A stretch of 37,743 nt of DNA from an uncultured Dorea sp. (GTDB lineage: Bacteria > Bacillota > Clostridia > Lachnospirales > Lachnospiraceae): NCBI GenBank assembly GCA_947063855.1, contig CAMSTW010000032.1, positions 1 to 37,743 of the forward strand, written 5' to 3'. The translations under genes were made by a program, and so were the position numbers. This document shows positions 23,270 through 30,644 of this stretch, piece after piece. The first letter of the stretch is position 1. The number at the start of each line of letters is the position of its first letter. The notes beneath the pieces were generated by a model. The model did no database searches. It saw nothing but the letters and a program-made list of their open reading frames with translations, and was not told the DNA's origin.

Positions 23270-26200
23270 TTATATTTCTTCCGTCAACTCCCCAAAATCC
23301 TTCCGCTCGAATTCCTGTATGGAGATGTGTCTCTTATCCGGATTGGCGTACACGAAAGTCTTATCCACATTCTCCAGATAATTCTGTATCTTGTCGTTGG
23401 TTGCACTGATGATTGCCTGGAATCCAAGCCCCCGGATCAGGGCGATACAGCTTGCCACCTTCTCCGCGTCCATCTTGGAGAAGGCTTCGTCCAGCACCAC
23501 CAGACGGATGGTCGGATTGCGCTGCAGTCTGGCAGGCGTATTGATCTTATACACCTGCGCGAAGCTTGCAAGAAGCGCCACATATAGTGGATTCTGTCCC
23601 TCGCCGCCGGAGTTCTTCTTGATCATCCGTCCGAGACCGATGGCCAGATCTTCCCTGCCCCGGACAATCTGCTGCATGTCAAAAGACAGGTAGGTCCGGT
23701 AATCCGCGTATTTATCCATATTCTTCTTCGCCTCGTTCAGTTCCTCCTGGGTCGCATTCTCAGGCGGGATAAATATATTGATCAGTTCATTCATCAGCTC
23801 GCCGTACTGATCCTCATGCTCCATGGTAAACATATTAAGCTGGTTCTCCATGGAATCCGTAAGCTGCGACGGGTGGATCTGCAGGGAATCATCCATGAAC
23901 ATCTTATAATACCTTCCGTCCGCCCCCTTGTTCTTCGTGATCACGAACTGATACTTGTCCTTGCCGAAGTCCAGGCCGCTGATGATCCGGTTCAGCTCGT
24001 CCTGCCTTAAGTACGCCTCGCGGATGGCGCTTCGGATCTTGAAGATGAAGTCGTCCTTGAAATGCTCCACAGCGGAACGCGCCTGCTCCTTTGCCGACTC
24101 ACGGAAGGCCTGCAGTTCATCGCACTGCAGAGCGTCAAGTAATTCATCATAGGGAACATTGTCCTTCATCGCCGTCGAGAAGGTCCGGTTGGGATAGCTC
24201 CTCACATAAGCGCTCCGCTCCTCCACCAGCTTCTGGTACGCCTCCTCCTGGGCTTCCCGCATAGGATAGAGATCCGCAAGCCGCTGACGCTTGAGATAAT
24301 CATAATTCACAGACTTTCTGCCTGCAAGATACCGCTGGAATTCCTGCTCGTATCTGTCCATCCGCTCCGCCGCCCGTGTTCCTGCCATCCGCTCTATTTT
24401 CTCATGCTTCCCTGTTTCTACATTCTCCTTTGTTCCTGGTTCCACAGCTATGTTGACCTTCCCTGTGTTCCCGCACCCCGCAGGCTCTCCGTCTGCATGG
24501 CTTCCCTCACCTTCGTCATCTTCCGGGCTCACCTTCATCTCCCGCCCAAGCTTACGTCTCTGCTCCATGATCCCGGCCTCTGCCTGTATAAGCTCCTCGT
24601 TAAGCTTCTCAATCTCCTTCTGGTAATTCCATATGGCCTCCTGCACCCCGGCGATCTGGGCCTTCTTCTCCTCCTGACGGCTCCAAAGCTCCTCCTTCTG
24701 CCTCTCAAAGTCATCCACAGATTCGCTCTTTAGCTTCACCATCTTTTCCTCAATCTGGGAAAGCCTCTTCTCCTTACCCGGAATCTCCCGGATATCCGAA
24801 AGCCATCCCAGATAATCTCCTGACGGCTGGTTCAGCATCTCAAGACTCATCATCTGCCGGATCTCTTCTAACTGCTCCTGCAGAGGCAGCCGTTCCTCCA
24901 CAAGCCTCTGGCACTGCTCCTCAAGCCTGCGTATCCTCTGCCGCATGCTGACTTCGCCGATATAGGCGCATCTGGTATAATTCTCCGGCTTAATATGCTG
25001 CAGGCGGAAGCTTTGATAGAGCACGCAGTCCGGCGTGATACCAATCCTGCTGCCCCGCAGCTCCTCCACCGTCTCACACTTCATTACATTTCCCAGGAAG
25101 AAATCGATGTATGCCTGCACATATGGCTCCTTTGCGCGAACCTCCTCTGCCAGTGATCCCTTCCGGGCCGGATGCGTCTCTGCCATTACCTTCTCCGTGT
25201 CCAGAACCGATGCCCGGAAGAACTTCTTCTTATCCATCTCCTGGTAAATGTCCATGGCCGCTTTCGCATACGCCGGTTCTACGATAAGCAGAAGCTTATT
25301 ATTCCCCATATAGCCCTCAACCGCATTCTGCCAGCGTTCATCCTTAAGGTCCAGAAGATCCGCAAGAATCTGCACATTGACAAATCTTTTGCAGCGCTCA
25401 TGCAGTCGGTTGCGCAGTTCATATCTGGCCTCCTCGAGCTCCCGCGGATACGCTTTCTTCCCCTGCTTCAAGGCCAGAAGCTCGTCCCTGGCTTCCCGCT
25501 CCTCCTTCTTGATCCGCCGGAGTCCCGCGTCCGCATCCTGTCTCTGCTCCTCAAGCTCCTCCCGGATATCCAAAAGCCCCTCCATCAGTCTCTCAAGCTC
25601 TTCCCCCGAGATCTTCTCTCCGGCGAATTTCTCTATATCCCATAACACCTGGTTGGGCGTCACATCCTTGTCCTTCCACTCCTTCAGCCTCTCCGCCGTC
25701 TGCCGCCATCTGGCCTGACTGCCCTTAAGACGGCGGATGGTCTCCGCAAGCGCCTCCTGCTCTGCCTCAAGTCCCGAGTATCCGCTGTTCGCAATCCTAA
25801 GGATCACCTCCTCATACTCCTTCTGGATCGCCTGCTGTTCTTCCTCAAGCCTTCCTCTCTGCTCTTCCCCGGCCAGAATCTCCTCCTTCCGGCTCTGAAG
25901 CTTATCCCGGCATTCCTGCCCCAGCGATTCCAGTCTCAGCATCTCCAGACGCCCGATCTGATAGGCGCACATCTTCGCCGCCTCCCGCTTCCCGTCATAC
26001 TCCTGATAGCATTCCCGGATCTGCGTAAGCCTTCGGATCTCTTCCACCGTCTCCTCGATCTTCCCCCGCATCCGTCCATACTGCATGACACTTTCTTTCA
26101 GATCCTCGACGTGGATATCCTGCTCCATACAGATATATTCCTTCACGAACTCCTCCAGCCTGATATTCATGCGGAATGGAATCGCCCGCTTAAAAAGCCT

Positions 26201-26800
26201 CGGGAACTTCTCTATATCCAGACCGCCCAGGTAAATGTCATAGAGCTGACGCCGGAACCGCTCGCCGCCCGGTCCGCAGTAGAATCTCTCCGTCGGAAAT
26301 GTCCTCTGCAAGTATTCCCGCATCTCCCGGGTGGTAAGGCAGCGGTTTCCCGTCCGGTACTGGTTATCCAGGATCTCTCCGGTATGCCAGAAAAACAGTC
26401 TGCCAACGTCATTCGTCGATGTATCCACATCAAATACCACGCCCACACACTGCTTCTCCCTCGTATTCGTCTGTACAAACTCCAGCACAATGGTACTGGA
26501 GAAATTCTGGTTTCTCAGATACTGGGACTCATTGTTTTCGCTGATATTCACCATACCCCTCAGGTACTCAATCAGCGTACGGTCCGAATCATCTGCCGCC
26601 GCCTTATTAAAGAAACCTCTTCCGTCCGTGTTTGCATACAGCACAATCTGCAGGGCGTCAATCACCGTGGACTTCCCGCTTCCCGAATGTCCCGTAAAGA
26701 AATTGATCCCCTCGCTCAATGTCAGTATCTTCCTGTCTATGTAATGCCAGTTATTCAGGCATATCCTCGATAACGCCTTGAATGGCTGTCTCGTCTCCAA
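23270..26800 (-). CDS. jetC: Wadjet JetC-like SMC ATPase
   Basis: This 1176-residue MukB/SMC-like ATPase is the motor of a Wadjet-type condensin, which in characterised systems senses plasmids by DNA loop extrusion. It has Walker A GHSGSGKST at residues 37-45, a long coiled coil broken by a hinge-like region around 480-620, the ABC signature NSGGEGQ at about 1063, Walker B LVVLDEAFSKMD with Asp1104-Glu1105, and a final D-loop/switch strand IISATNDK. An acidic, low-complexity insert near residue 790 (EDDEGEG) is unusual. I chose TTG at 26800 because GGGGAGGAGG stands in front of it; it overlaps jetB by 50 nt, so the two are coupled. The kleisin (jetA) and KITE (jetB) partners lie upstream; the nuclease jetD is not visible. 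Confidence 0.88.
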   Translation of the reverse strand: METRQPFKALSRICLNNWHYIDRKILTLSEGINFFTGHSGSGKSTVIDALQIVLYANTDGRGFFNKAAADDSDRTLIEYLRGMVNISENNESQYLRNQNFSSTIVLEFVQTNTREKQCVGVVFDVDTSTNDVGRLFFWHTGEILDNQYRTGNRCLTTREMREYLQRTFPTERFYCGPGGERFRRQLYDIYLGGLDIEKFPRLFKRAIPFRMNIRLEEFVKEYICMEQDIHVEDLKESVMQYGRMRGKIEETVEEIRRLTQIRECYQEYDGKREAAKMCAYQIGRLEMLRLESLGQECRDKLQSRKEEILAGEEQRGRLEEEQQAIQKEYEEVILRIANSGYSGLEAEQEALAETIRRLKGSQARWRQTAERLKEWKDKDVTPNQVLWDIEKFAGEKISGEELERLMEGLLDIREELEEQRQDADAGLRRIKKEEREARDELLALKQGKKAYPRELEEARYELRNRLHERCKRFVNVQILADLLDLKDERWQNAVEGYMGNNKLLLIVEPAYAKAAMDIYQEMDKKKFFRASVLDTEKVMAETHPARKGSLAEEVRAKEPYVQAYIDFFLGNVMKCETVEELRGSRIGITPDCVLYQSFRLQHIKPENYTRCAYIGEVSMRQRIRRLEEQCQRLVEERLPLQEQLEEIRQMMSLEMLNQPSGDYLGWLSDIREIPGKEKRLSQIEEKMVKLKSESVDDFERQKEELWSRQEEKKAQIAGVQEAIWNYQKEIEKLNEELIQAEAGIMEQRRKLGREMKVSPEDDEGEGSHADGEPAGCGNTGKVNIAVEPGTKENVETGKHEKIERMAGTRAAERMDRYEQEFQRYLAGRKSVNYDYLKRQRLADLYPMREAQEEAYQKLVEERSAYVRSYPNRTFSTAMKDNVPYDELLDALQCDELQAFRESAKEQARSAVEHFKDDFIFKIRSAIREAYLRQDELNRIISGLDFGKDKYQFVITKNKGADGRYYKMFMDDSLQIHPSQLTDSMENQLNMFTMEHEDQYGELMNELINIFIPPENATQEELNEAKKNMDKYADYRTYLSFDMQQIVRGREDLAIGLGRMIKKNSGGEGQNPLYVALLASFAQVYKINTPARLQRNPTIRLVVLDEAFSKMDAEKVASCIALIRGLGFQAIISATNDKIQNYLENVDKTFVYANPDKRHISIQEFERKDFGELTEEI

Positions 26801-27395
26801 GATTGTCCTCCTCCCCAAATGCCGCCAGCAGTTCCCTGATATCATCTCCCATCAGCACCGCCTGGATGCATGGATATATGATAAGCCTCGTGTCCTCATC
26901 CATCTCCTCTAACACCTCTAACGGTTCAATGATCTGGTGCTTCCTGAGAAGGGCAATGGTCCGTCTCATCTCCGTCACCGAAGGCAGTGCGTGAAGCACC
27001 TTAAACTCCCCCGCCTTGCCGTTCACCGCTCCCAGCGTCGTCACGATATTGCTGCTTGCAGACACGCCCGCCATCTGCTCGTCATAGATCAGCTTCATCA
27101 CCAGCAGGTAGATGGTCGCAAGTCTTGTAAGCTTCTCTCCCCATACCGGGCCGCCCTGGATATAGATCAGGCCCATGTGGGAATTGTCCATGAGGGCGAT
27201 CCCCGCCACGGCAAAATATGCCCTCAAAAATTCCAGATGCGCAGTACAGATCCTGTACTCCTTCGTATACTGCATCCGCCCGGTCCGTCGGTCATACTTG
27301 CGCTCCAGAAGATAGGTCTGACGGTAGAGGAGTTCTATCACCTCCGTCAGCTTCTCCTGCTCCTCCTGCGTCATTTGCTCATAATATTCTATCAA
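26751..27395 (-). CDS. jetB: Wadjet JetB-like protein (DUF4194)
   Basis: This 214-residue DUF4194 protein corresponds to JetB, the MukE/KITE-type subunit that bridges the kleisin and the SMC ATPase. It starts LIEYYEQMTQEEQEKLTEVI and has the family-typical winged-helix segments: LLYRQTYLLERKYDRRTGRM, the FLRAYFAVAGIALMDN strand region, and WGEKLTRLATIYLLVMKLIYDEQ. The acidic tail (EEDNLGDETAIQ) precedes the overlap with jetC. I chose TTG at 27395 because AAGGAGG is correctly placed; the longer in-frame start lacks a site. The gene has its own promoter at 27451-27479, which fits the fact that an inverted ATPase gene separates it from jetA. Confidence 0.85.
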   Translation of the reverse strand: MIEYYEQMTQEEQEKLTEVIELLYRQTYLLERKYDRRTGRMQYTKEYRICTAHLEFLRAYFAVAGIALMDNSHMGLIYIQGGPVWGEKLTRLATIYLLVMKLIYDEQMAGVSASSNIVTTLGAVNGKAGEFKVLHALPSVTEMRRTIALLRKHQIIEPLEVLEEMDEDTRLIIYPCIQAVLMGDDIRELLAAFGEEDNLGDETAIQGVIEDMPE

Positions 27396-27450
27396 TGTTT
27401 TCCTCCTTGTATTGCACGGCAGCTCACAGCCTCTCCGAATCACAGCCTTT

Positions 27451-27479
27451 ATTATAATCGTATTCTGCCAAATATACAA
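27451..27479 (-). promoter_or_regulatory. Promoter driving jetB-jetC
   Basis: On the minus strand, -35 TTGTAT (27474-27479) and consensus -10 TATAAT (27451-27456) are separated by 17 bp and lie about 55 bases before the jetB start. jetBC can therefore be expressed although jetA is terminated separately upstream. Confidence 0.6.
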
Positions 27480-27623
27480 CTTCTTTACACACATAGTTAT
27501 ATCATCACACTATTCCGGTCTTTTTCTTTTGTATTCTATATAGCCTTCCTGGTAAAACTATGGTACACTTTAGTTATTACAACGCTTAGCAAACATTTTG
27601 AATCAGGAAAGGAGCCTGTAATT

Positions 27624-29213
27624 ATGGGAATATATCTGAATCCTGGCAATGCAAGTTTCCAGTCTATAAGAAAGGGATTATACATTGATAAATCAGACCT
27701 TATCTCTTTTATCAATGCAAGGCTTGGGACCAAAGAAAAGTTGATATGCGTCAGCAGACCCCGAAGATTCGGCAAATCCTTTGCCGCTCAGATGTTATGC
27801 GCATATTATGATAAAAGCTGTGATTCAAAAAGCCTTTTTCGTGATTTGAAGATTGCCTCCGACACTGATTTCACTGTATACTTAAACCAGTTTAATGTGC
27901 TTTATCTCGACATGACATGGTTTCTCGTCAATTCTGATGATATAAAAGATACCGTCAAAAATCTTCAGCAAGAGATTATTAAAGAATTACAGACCTATTA
28001 TCCTGAATATACAGGTTCTGACACTGGTACGCTGCCCATGGTACTTTCAAAAATCAACCAGGCAACCAAAGAGAAATTCATTATTATCATAGATGAGTGG
28101 GATGCATTATTTCGGGAAGCCAAGAACGACAGTATATTACAGACTGCCTATATTGACCTGTTACGAGGTTTATTTCGAAGCAGTCTTACCGATCGTATGA
28201 TAGAAGCCGCATATATGACGGGTATTCTTCCAATCAAAAAGTATGGAACCCAGTCGGCCATGAGCGACTTCTACGAATATACGATGCTTCAACCCCATCC
28301 CCTGGAACAATATGTCGGTTTTACGGAACAAGAAGTCCGTACCCTGTGCGCCGATTCAAACCTTGATTTCGATGAAGTGCAGAATTGGTATGACGGTTAT
28401 ATTCTGGGAGATAATCTTCATATATATAGCCCCCAGTCCGTACTTGATGCCATCAGACGCAGGCAGCTTGACAATTACTGGACGCAGACCGAGACTTACG
28501 AATCATTGAAGTCTTATATCAACAGTAATTTTGACCATCTAAAAGAAGATATTATATATATGCTCGCCGGAAACCGCTGTAAAATTACGACCCGCCGATT
28601 TCAAAACGATATGATAAATATCAACAGTAAAGATGACGTGTTCACACTGCTGATACATCTGGGATATCTAGCATACGATACCCAGTCGAACGAAATCTTC
28701 ATCCCCAATCTTGAGATTGCCGACGAGTTTAAAAATGCCATAGAAGACAGCGGCTGGTATATAATTACTTCTGCACTTGCCGATTCAGAAGCACTGTTAA
28801 CCTCCACTCTTGCCGGTGACGATGAGGTCGTTGCCCGGACAATTGACAGGATACACTCGGCAAATACGTCAATCCTGTCATATAATGATGAAAACTCATT
28901 AAGCTGCGTGATAAGCATCGCTTACTTCTTTGCCAGAAAAGATTACACGCTTATTCGCGAATTACCTTCTGGAAAAGGATTTGCCGATATTATATTTTTA
29001 CCGCGAAGGAATACCGATAAACCTGCAATGGTAATTGAGCTTAAGTGGAATCAGTCGTCACAAGGCGCAATACAGCAGATTCTTAATCGTCAATATCCTG
29101 ATTCATTGCATGATTACACCGGAGACGTCCTTCTAGTCGGTATTAATTATAACAAAACCAGCAAAAAGCATGAGTGTACAATCGTAACAGATTCTATTAC
29201 AAATGAGTCTTAG
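27624..29213 (+). CDS. AAA-ATPase with PD-(D/E)XK nuclease domain (DUF1703)
   Basis: This 529-residue protein has the AAA-ATPase-like plus PD-(D/E)XK_9 (DUF1703) architecture. It starts MGIYLNPGNASFQSI and has a family-typical P-loop SRPRRFGKS (44-52), Walker B IIIIDEWDAL with Asp157-Glu158, a sensor region YMTGILPIKKYG, and FYEYTMLQPHP. The nuclease domain has Asp455 (GFADIIFLP) and E472-L-K474 (MVIELKW), the expected catalytic set. AAAGGAG precedes the ATG. The gene stands on the plus strand between jetA and jetB, which are on the minus strand, with no intergenic room for another gene. Such proteins occur in many copies in gut Clostridia and may be mobile or defensive; the function is not established. 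Confidence 0.88.
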   Translation: MGIYLNPGNASFQSIRKGLYIDKSDLISFINARLGTKEKLICVSRPRRFGKSFAAQMLCAYYDKSCDSKSLFRDLKIASDTDFTVYLNQFNVLYLDMTWFLVNSDDIKDTVKNLQQEIIKELQTYYPEYTGSDTGTLPMVLSKINQATKEKFIIIIDEWDALFREAKNDSILQTAYIDLLRGLFRSSLTDRMIEAAYMTGILPIKKYGTQSAMSDFYEYTMLQPHPLEQYVGFTEQEVRTLCADSNLDFDEVQNWYDGYILGDNLHIYSPQSVLDAIRRRQLDNYWTQTETYESLKSYINSNFDHLKEDIIYMLAGNRCKITTRRFQNDMININSKDDVFTLLIHLGYLAYDTQSNEIFIPNLEIADEFKNAIEDSGWYIITSALADSEALLTSTLAGDDEVVARTIDRIHSANTSILSYNDENSLSCVISIAYFFARKDYTLIRELPSGKGFADIIFLPRRNTDKPAMVIELKWNQSSQGAIQQILNRQYPDSLHDYTGDVLLVGINYNKTSKKHECTIVTDSITNES

Positions 29214-29237
29214 CAACCTTATTTTCCCGAGAAGAAA

Positions 29238-29276
29238 AATAATGAGGACCATGACACATCCATGCTCCTCATTATT
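29238..29276 (-). terminator. Terminator between jetA and the ATPase gene
   Basis: Arms AATAATGAGGA (29238-29248) and TCCTCATTATT (29266-29276) are perfectly complementary around a 17-nt loop. On the minus strand a U-rich tract follows, so jetA transcription stops here. On the plus strand it could assist termination of the ATPase gene. Confidence 0.7.
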
Positions 29277-29282
29277 ACACCT

Positions 29283-30644
29283 TCAGACACTCCTTCTCAC
29301 AAACTTAAGCGCCGGATACCGGTATCCGTCCTTCTCTATGATCTTGGCTTCTTCCTCAAGAACCGCATACCTGCTGTTCTTCCTTGTACTGTAGTCATAG
29401 GCCAGGATCAGCTTCTCGAACATCTCGCCATCCGAGATCTCAAGCCGCGACGCATCCAGGATCTCATCCTCCATATGCGACTCGATAAATTCCTCAATCT
29501 GTTCCTTACTGTACCGCACCTGGATACGGTTCAGCTTAAGCACGGCTTCTTTATCAAGATCCGGCGTCTCCGTATCCGCCGCCATCCGGCTTGTGAAGCT
29601 CTTCCGGCTTCTGCGCCGCCTGTACAGAGACTTCTCCGACAGCATCTCCACAAGTGAAAGGTTCATCCGCTCCCCGGTCCTCTTAAGCATCTCCTCCTGA
29701 TCGCCGTCTGCTGCCATCCGGTTCAGAAGGCGCACCACCAGTCCCTTCGTATCCGACTCTCCGCTAAGCAGATATTGAAGCCTCATCACCGTCGCCCGCA
29801 CATACTTCGTATGCTCCTTATCCATATTGGCAATGCGGTGCTCAATATCGTCAAAGCCTCTGTCGATCAACTCCAGAAGCTCCAGGACATCATTCTTCGT
29901 ATCTCCCGTGAGCCTGGCCTGCCGGCGGACTTTCTCAATCCACTCCTCATCCTGGCGCATCTGGCGGATGAACTTCTTAATGTCCATCTTATAGATATAG
30001 AAATTGTCGGAGGTCTTCAGGATGTGGTATTTCTTGCGGACAATCTCCTCCACATATCCGTTCAGGTGCTCTCTCAGGAGATCGCCGTAGGACTCCTGGT
30101 TAAGAAGCCTTTCGAAGAACTTATCCATGTTGTGAAGCATATCCTGCAGAGCCTTATTAAGCCGCCGGGTATTCACAAGCGCTGTCCTAAGCATGCTAAG
30201 ACTCGTCCGCGGATCGTTCTGAAAGGAGAAAAGTGTGGCGTATACATTCTGAATATAGATATCCGTCTCCTCAACCTCGTCTGAACAAAGTCGTTCGAAG
30301 GCATCTATGAACACCGCCGAATAATCCGGAATCACGATATTCGTCACCAGCGAATGGTAATCCTCAATCCGCCTGAGCCACCCGGTCCGAAGCAGCCATC
30401 CCAGGATCCGGGACGACGGCGTCTCAAGCATATCTGCCTCCGTCTCATTCTCCTCGGACTGTAATTCGAACCGTTTCCTTGCGTTCATATCACTCAGCAC
30501 CTGGAGGCATACCTCTCTTGTGAGGAAATAATTACTGTATTGATATTCTTCATTGATACACAACAATGCTTCTATATAAATCTCCCGGTTCACACTCCGG
30601 AACAGACTCCAGAATGTATCCGGGATCTCCTGAATCAGCTGCAT
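29283..30644 (-). CDS. jetA: Wadjet JetA-like kleisin (DUF5716)
   Basis: This 453-residue protein matches the DUF5716/JetA family, the kleisin-type (MukF-like) subunit of a Wadjet condensin. The N-terminal part (MQLIQEIPDTFWSLFRSVNREI...) is a winged-helix-like domain with the typical EALLCINEEYQYSNYFLTRE segment. A long helical middle includes DDIEHRIANMDKEHTKYVRATV, and the C-terminal region has acidic SHMEDEILDASRLEISDGE followed by a basic end with YRYPALKF. The ATG at 30644 has AAGGAGG in front. It overlaps the end of the upstream secreted-protein gene by 10 nt. jetB and jetC lie further along the same strand but beyond an inverted ATPase gene, so the complex is encoded by two transcripts. 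Confidence 0.82.
   Translation of the reverse strand: MQLIQEIPDTFWSLFRSVNREIYIEALLCINEEYQYSNYFLTREVCLQVLSDMNARKRFELQSEENETEADMLETPSSRILGWLLRTGWLRRIEDYHSLVTNIVIPDYSAVFIDAFERLCSDEVEETDIYIQNVYATLFSFQNDPRTSLSMLRTALVNTRRLNKALQDMLHNMDKFFERLLNQESYGDLLREHLNGYVEEIVRKKYHILKTSDNFYIYKMDIKKFIRQMRQDEEWIEKVRRQARLTGDTKNDVLELLELIDRGFDDIEHRIANMDKEHTKYVRATVMRLQYLLSGESDTKGLVVRLLNRMAADGDQEEMLKRTGERMNLSLVEMLSEKSLYRRRRSRKSFTSRMAADTETPDLDKEAVLKLNRIQVRYSKEQIEEFIESHMEDEILDASRLEISDGEMFEKLILAYDYSTRKNSRYAVLEEEAKIIEKDGYRYPALKFVRRSV

Noticed and set aside
26937-27623. Upstream extension of the AAA-ATPase reading frame
   Set aside because: The open frame is antisense to jetB and low in plausible protein character; the true start with AAAGGAG is at 27624 and matches the family N terminus.
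27500-27623. Promoter for the inverted ATPase gene
   Set aside because: Candidate -10 and -35 elements (TACACT, TAGCCT) are too weak to assign; the transcript start remains unknown.
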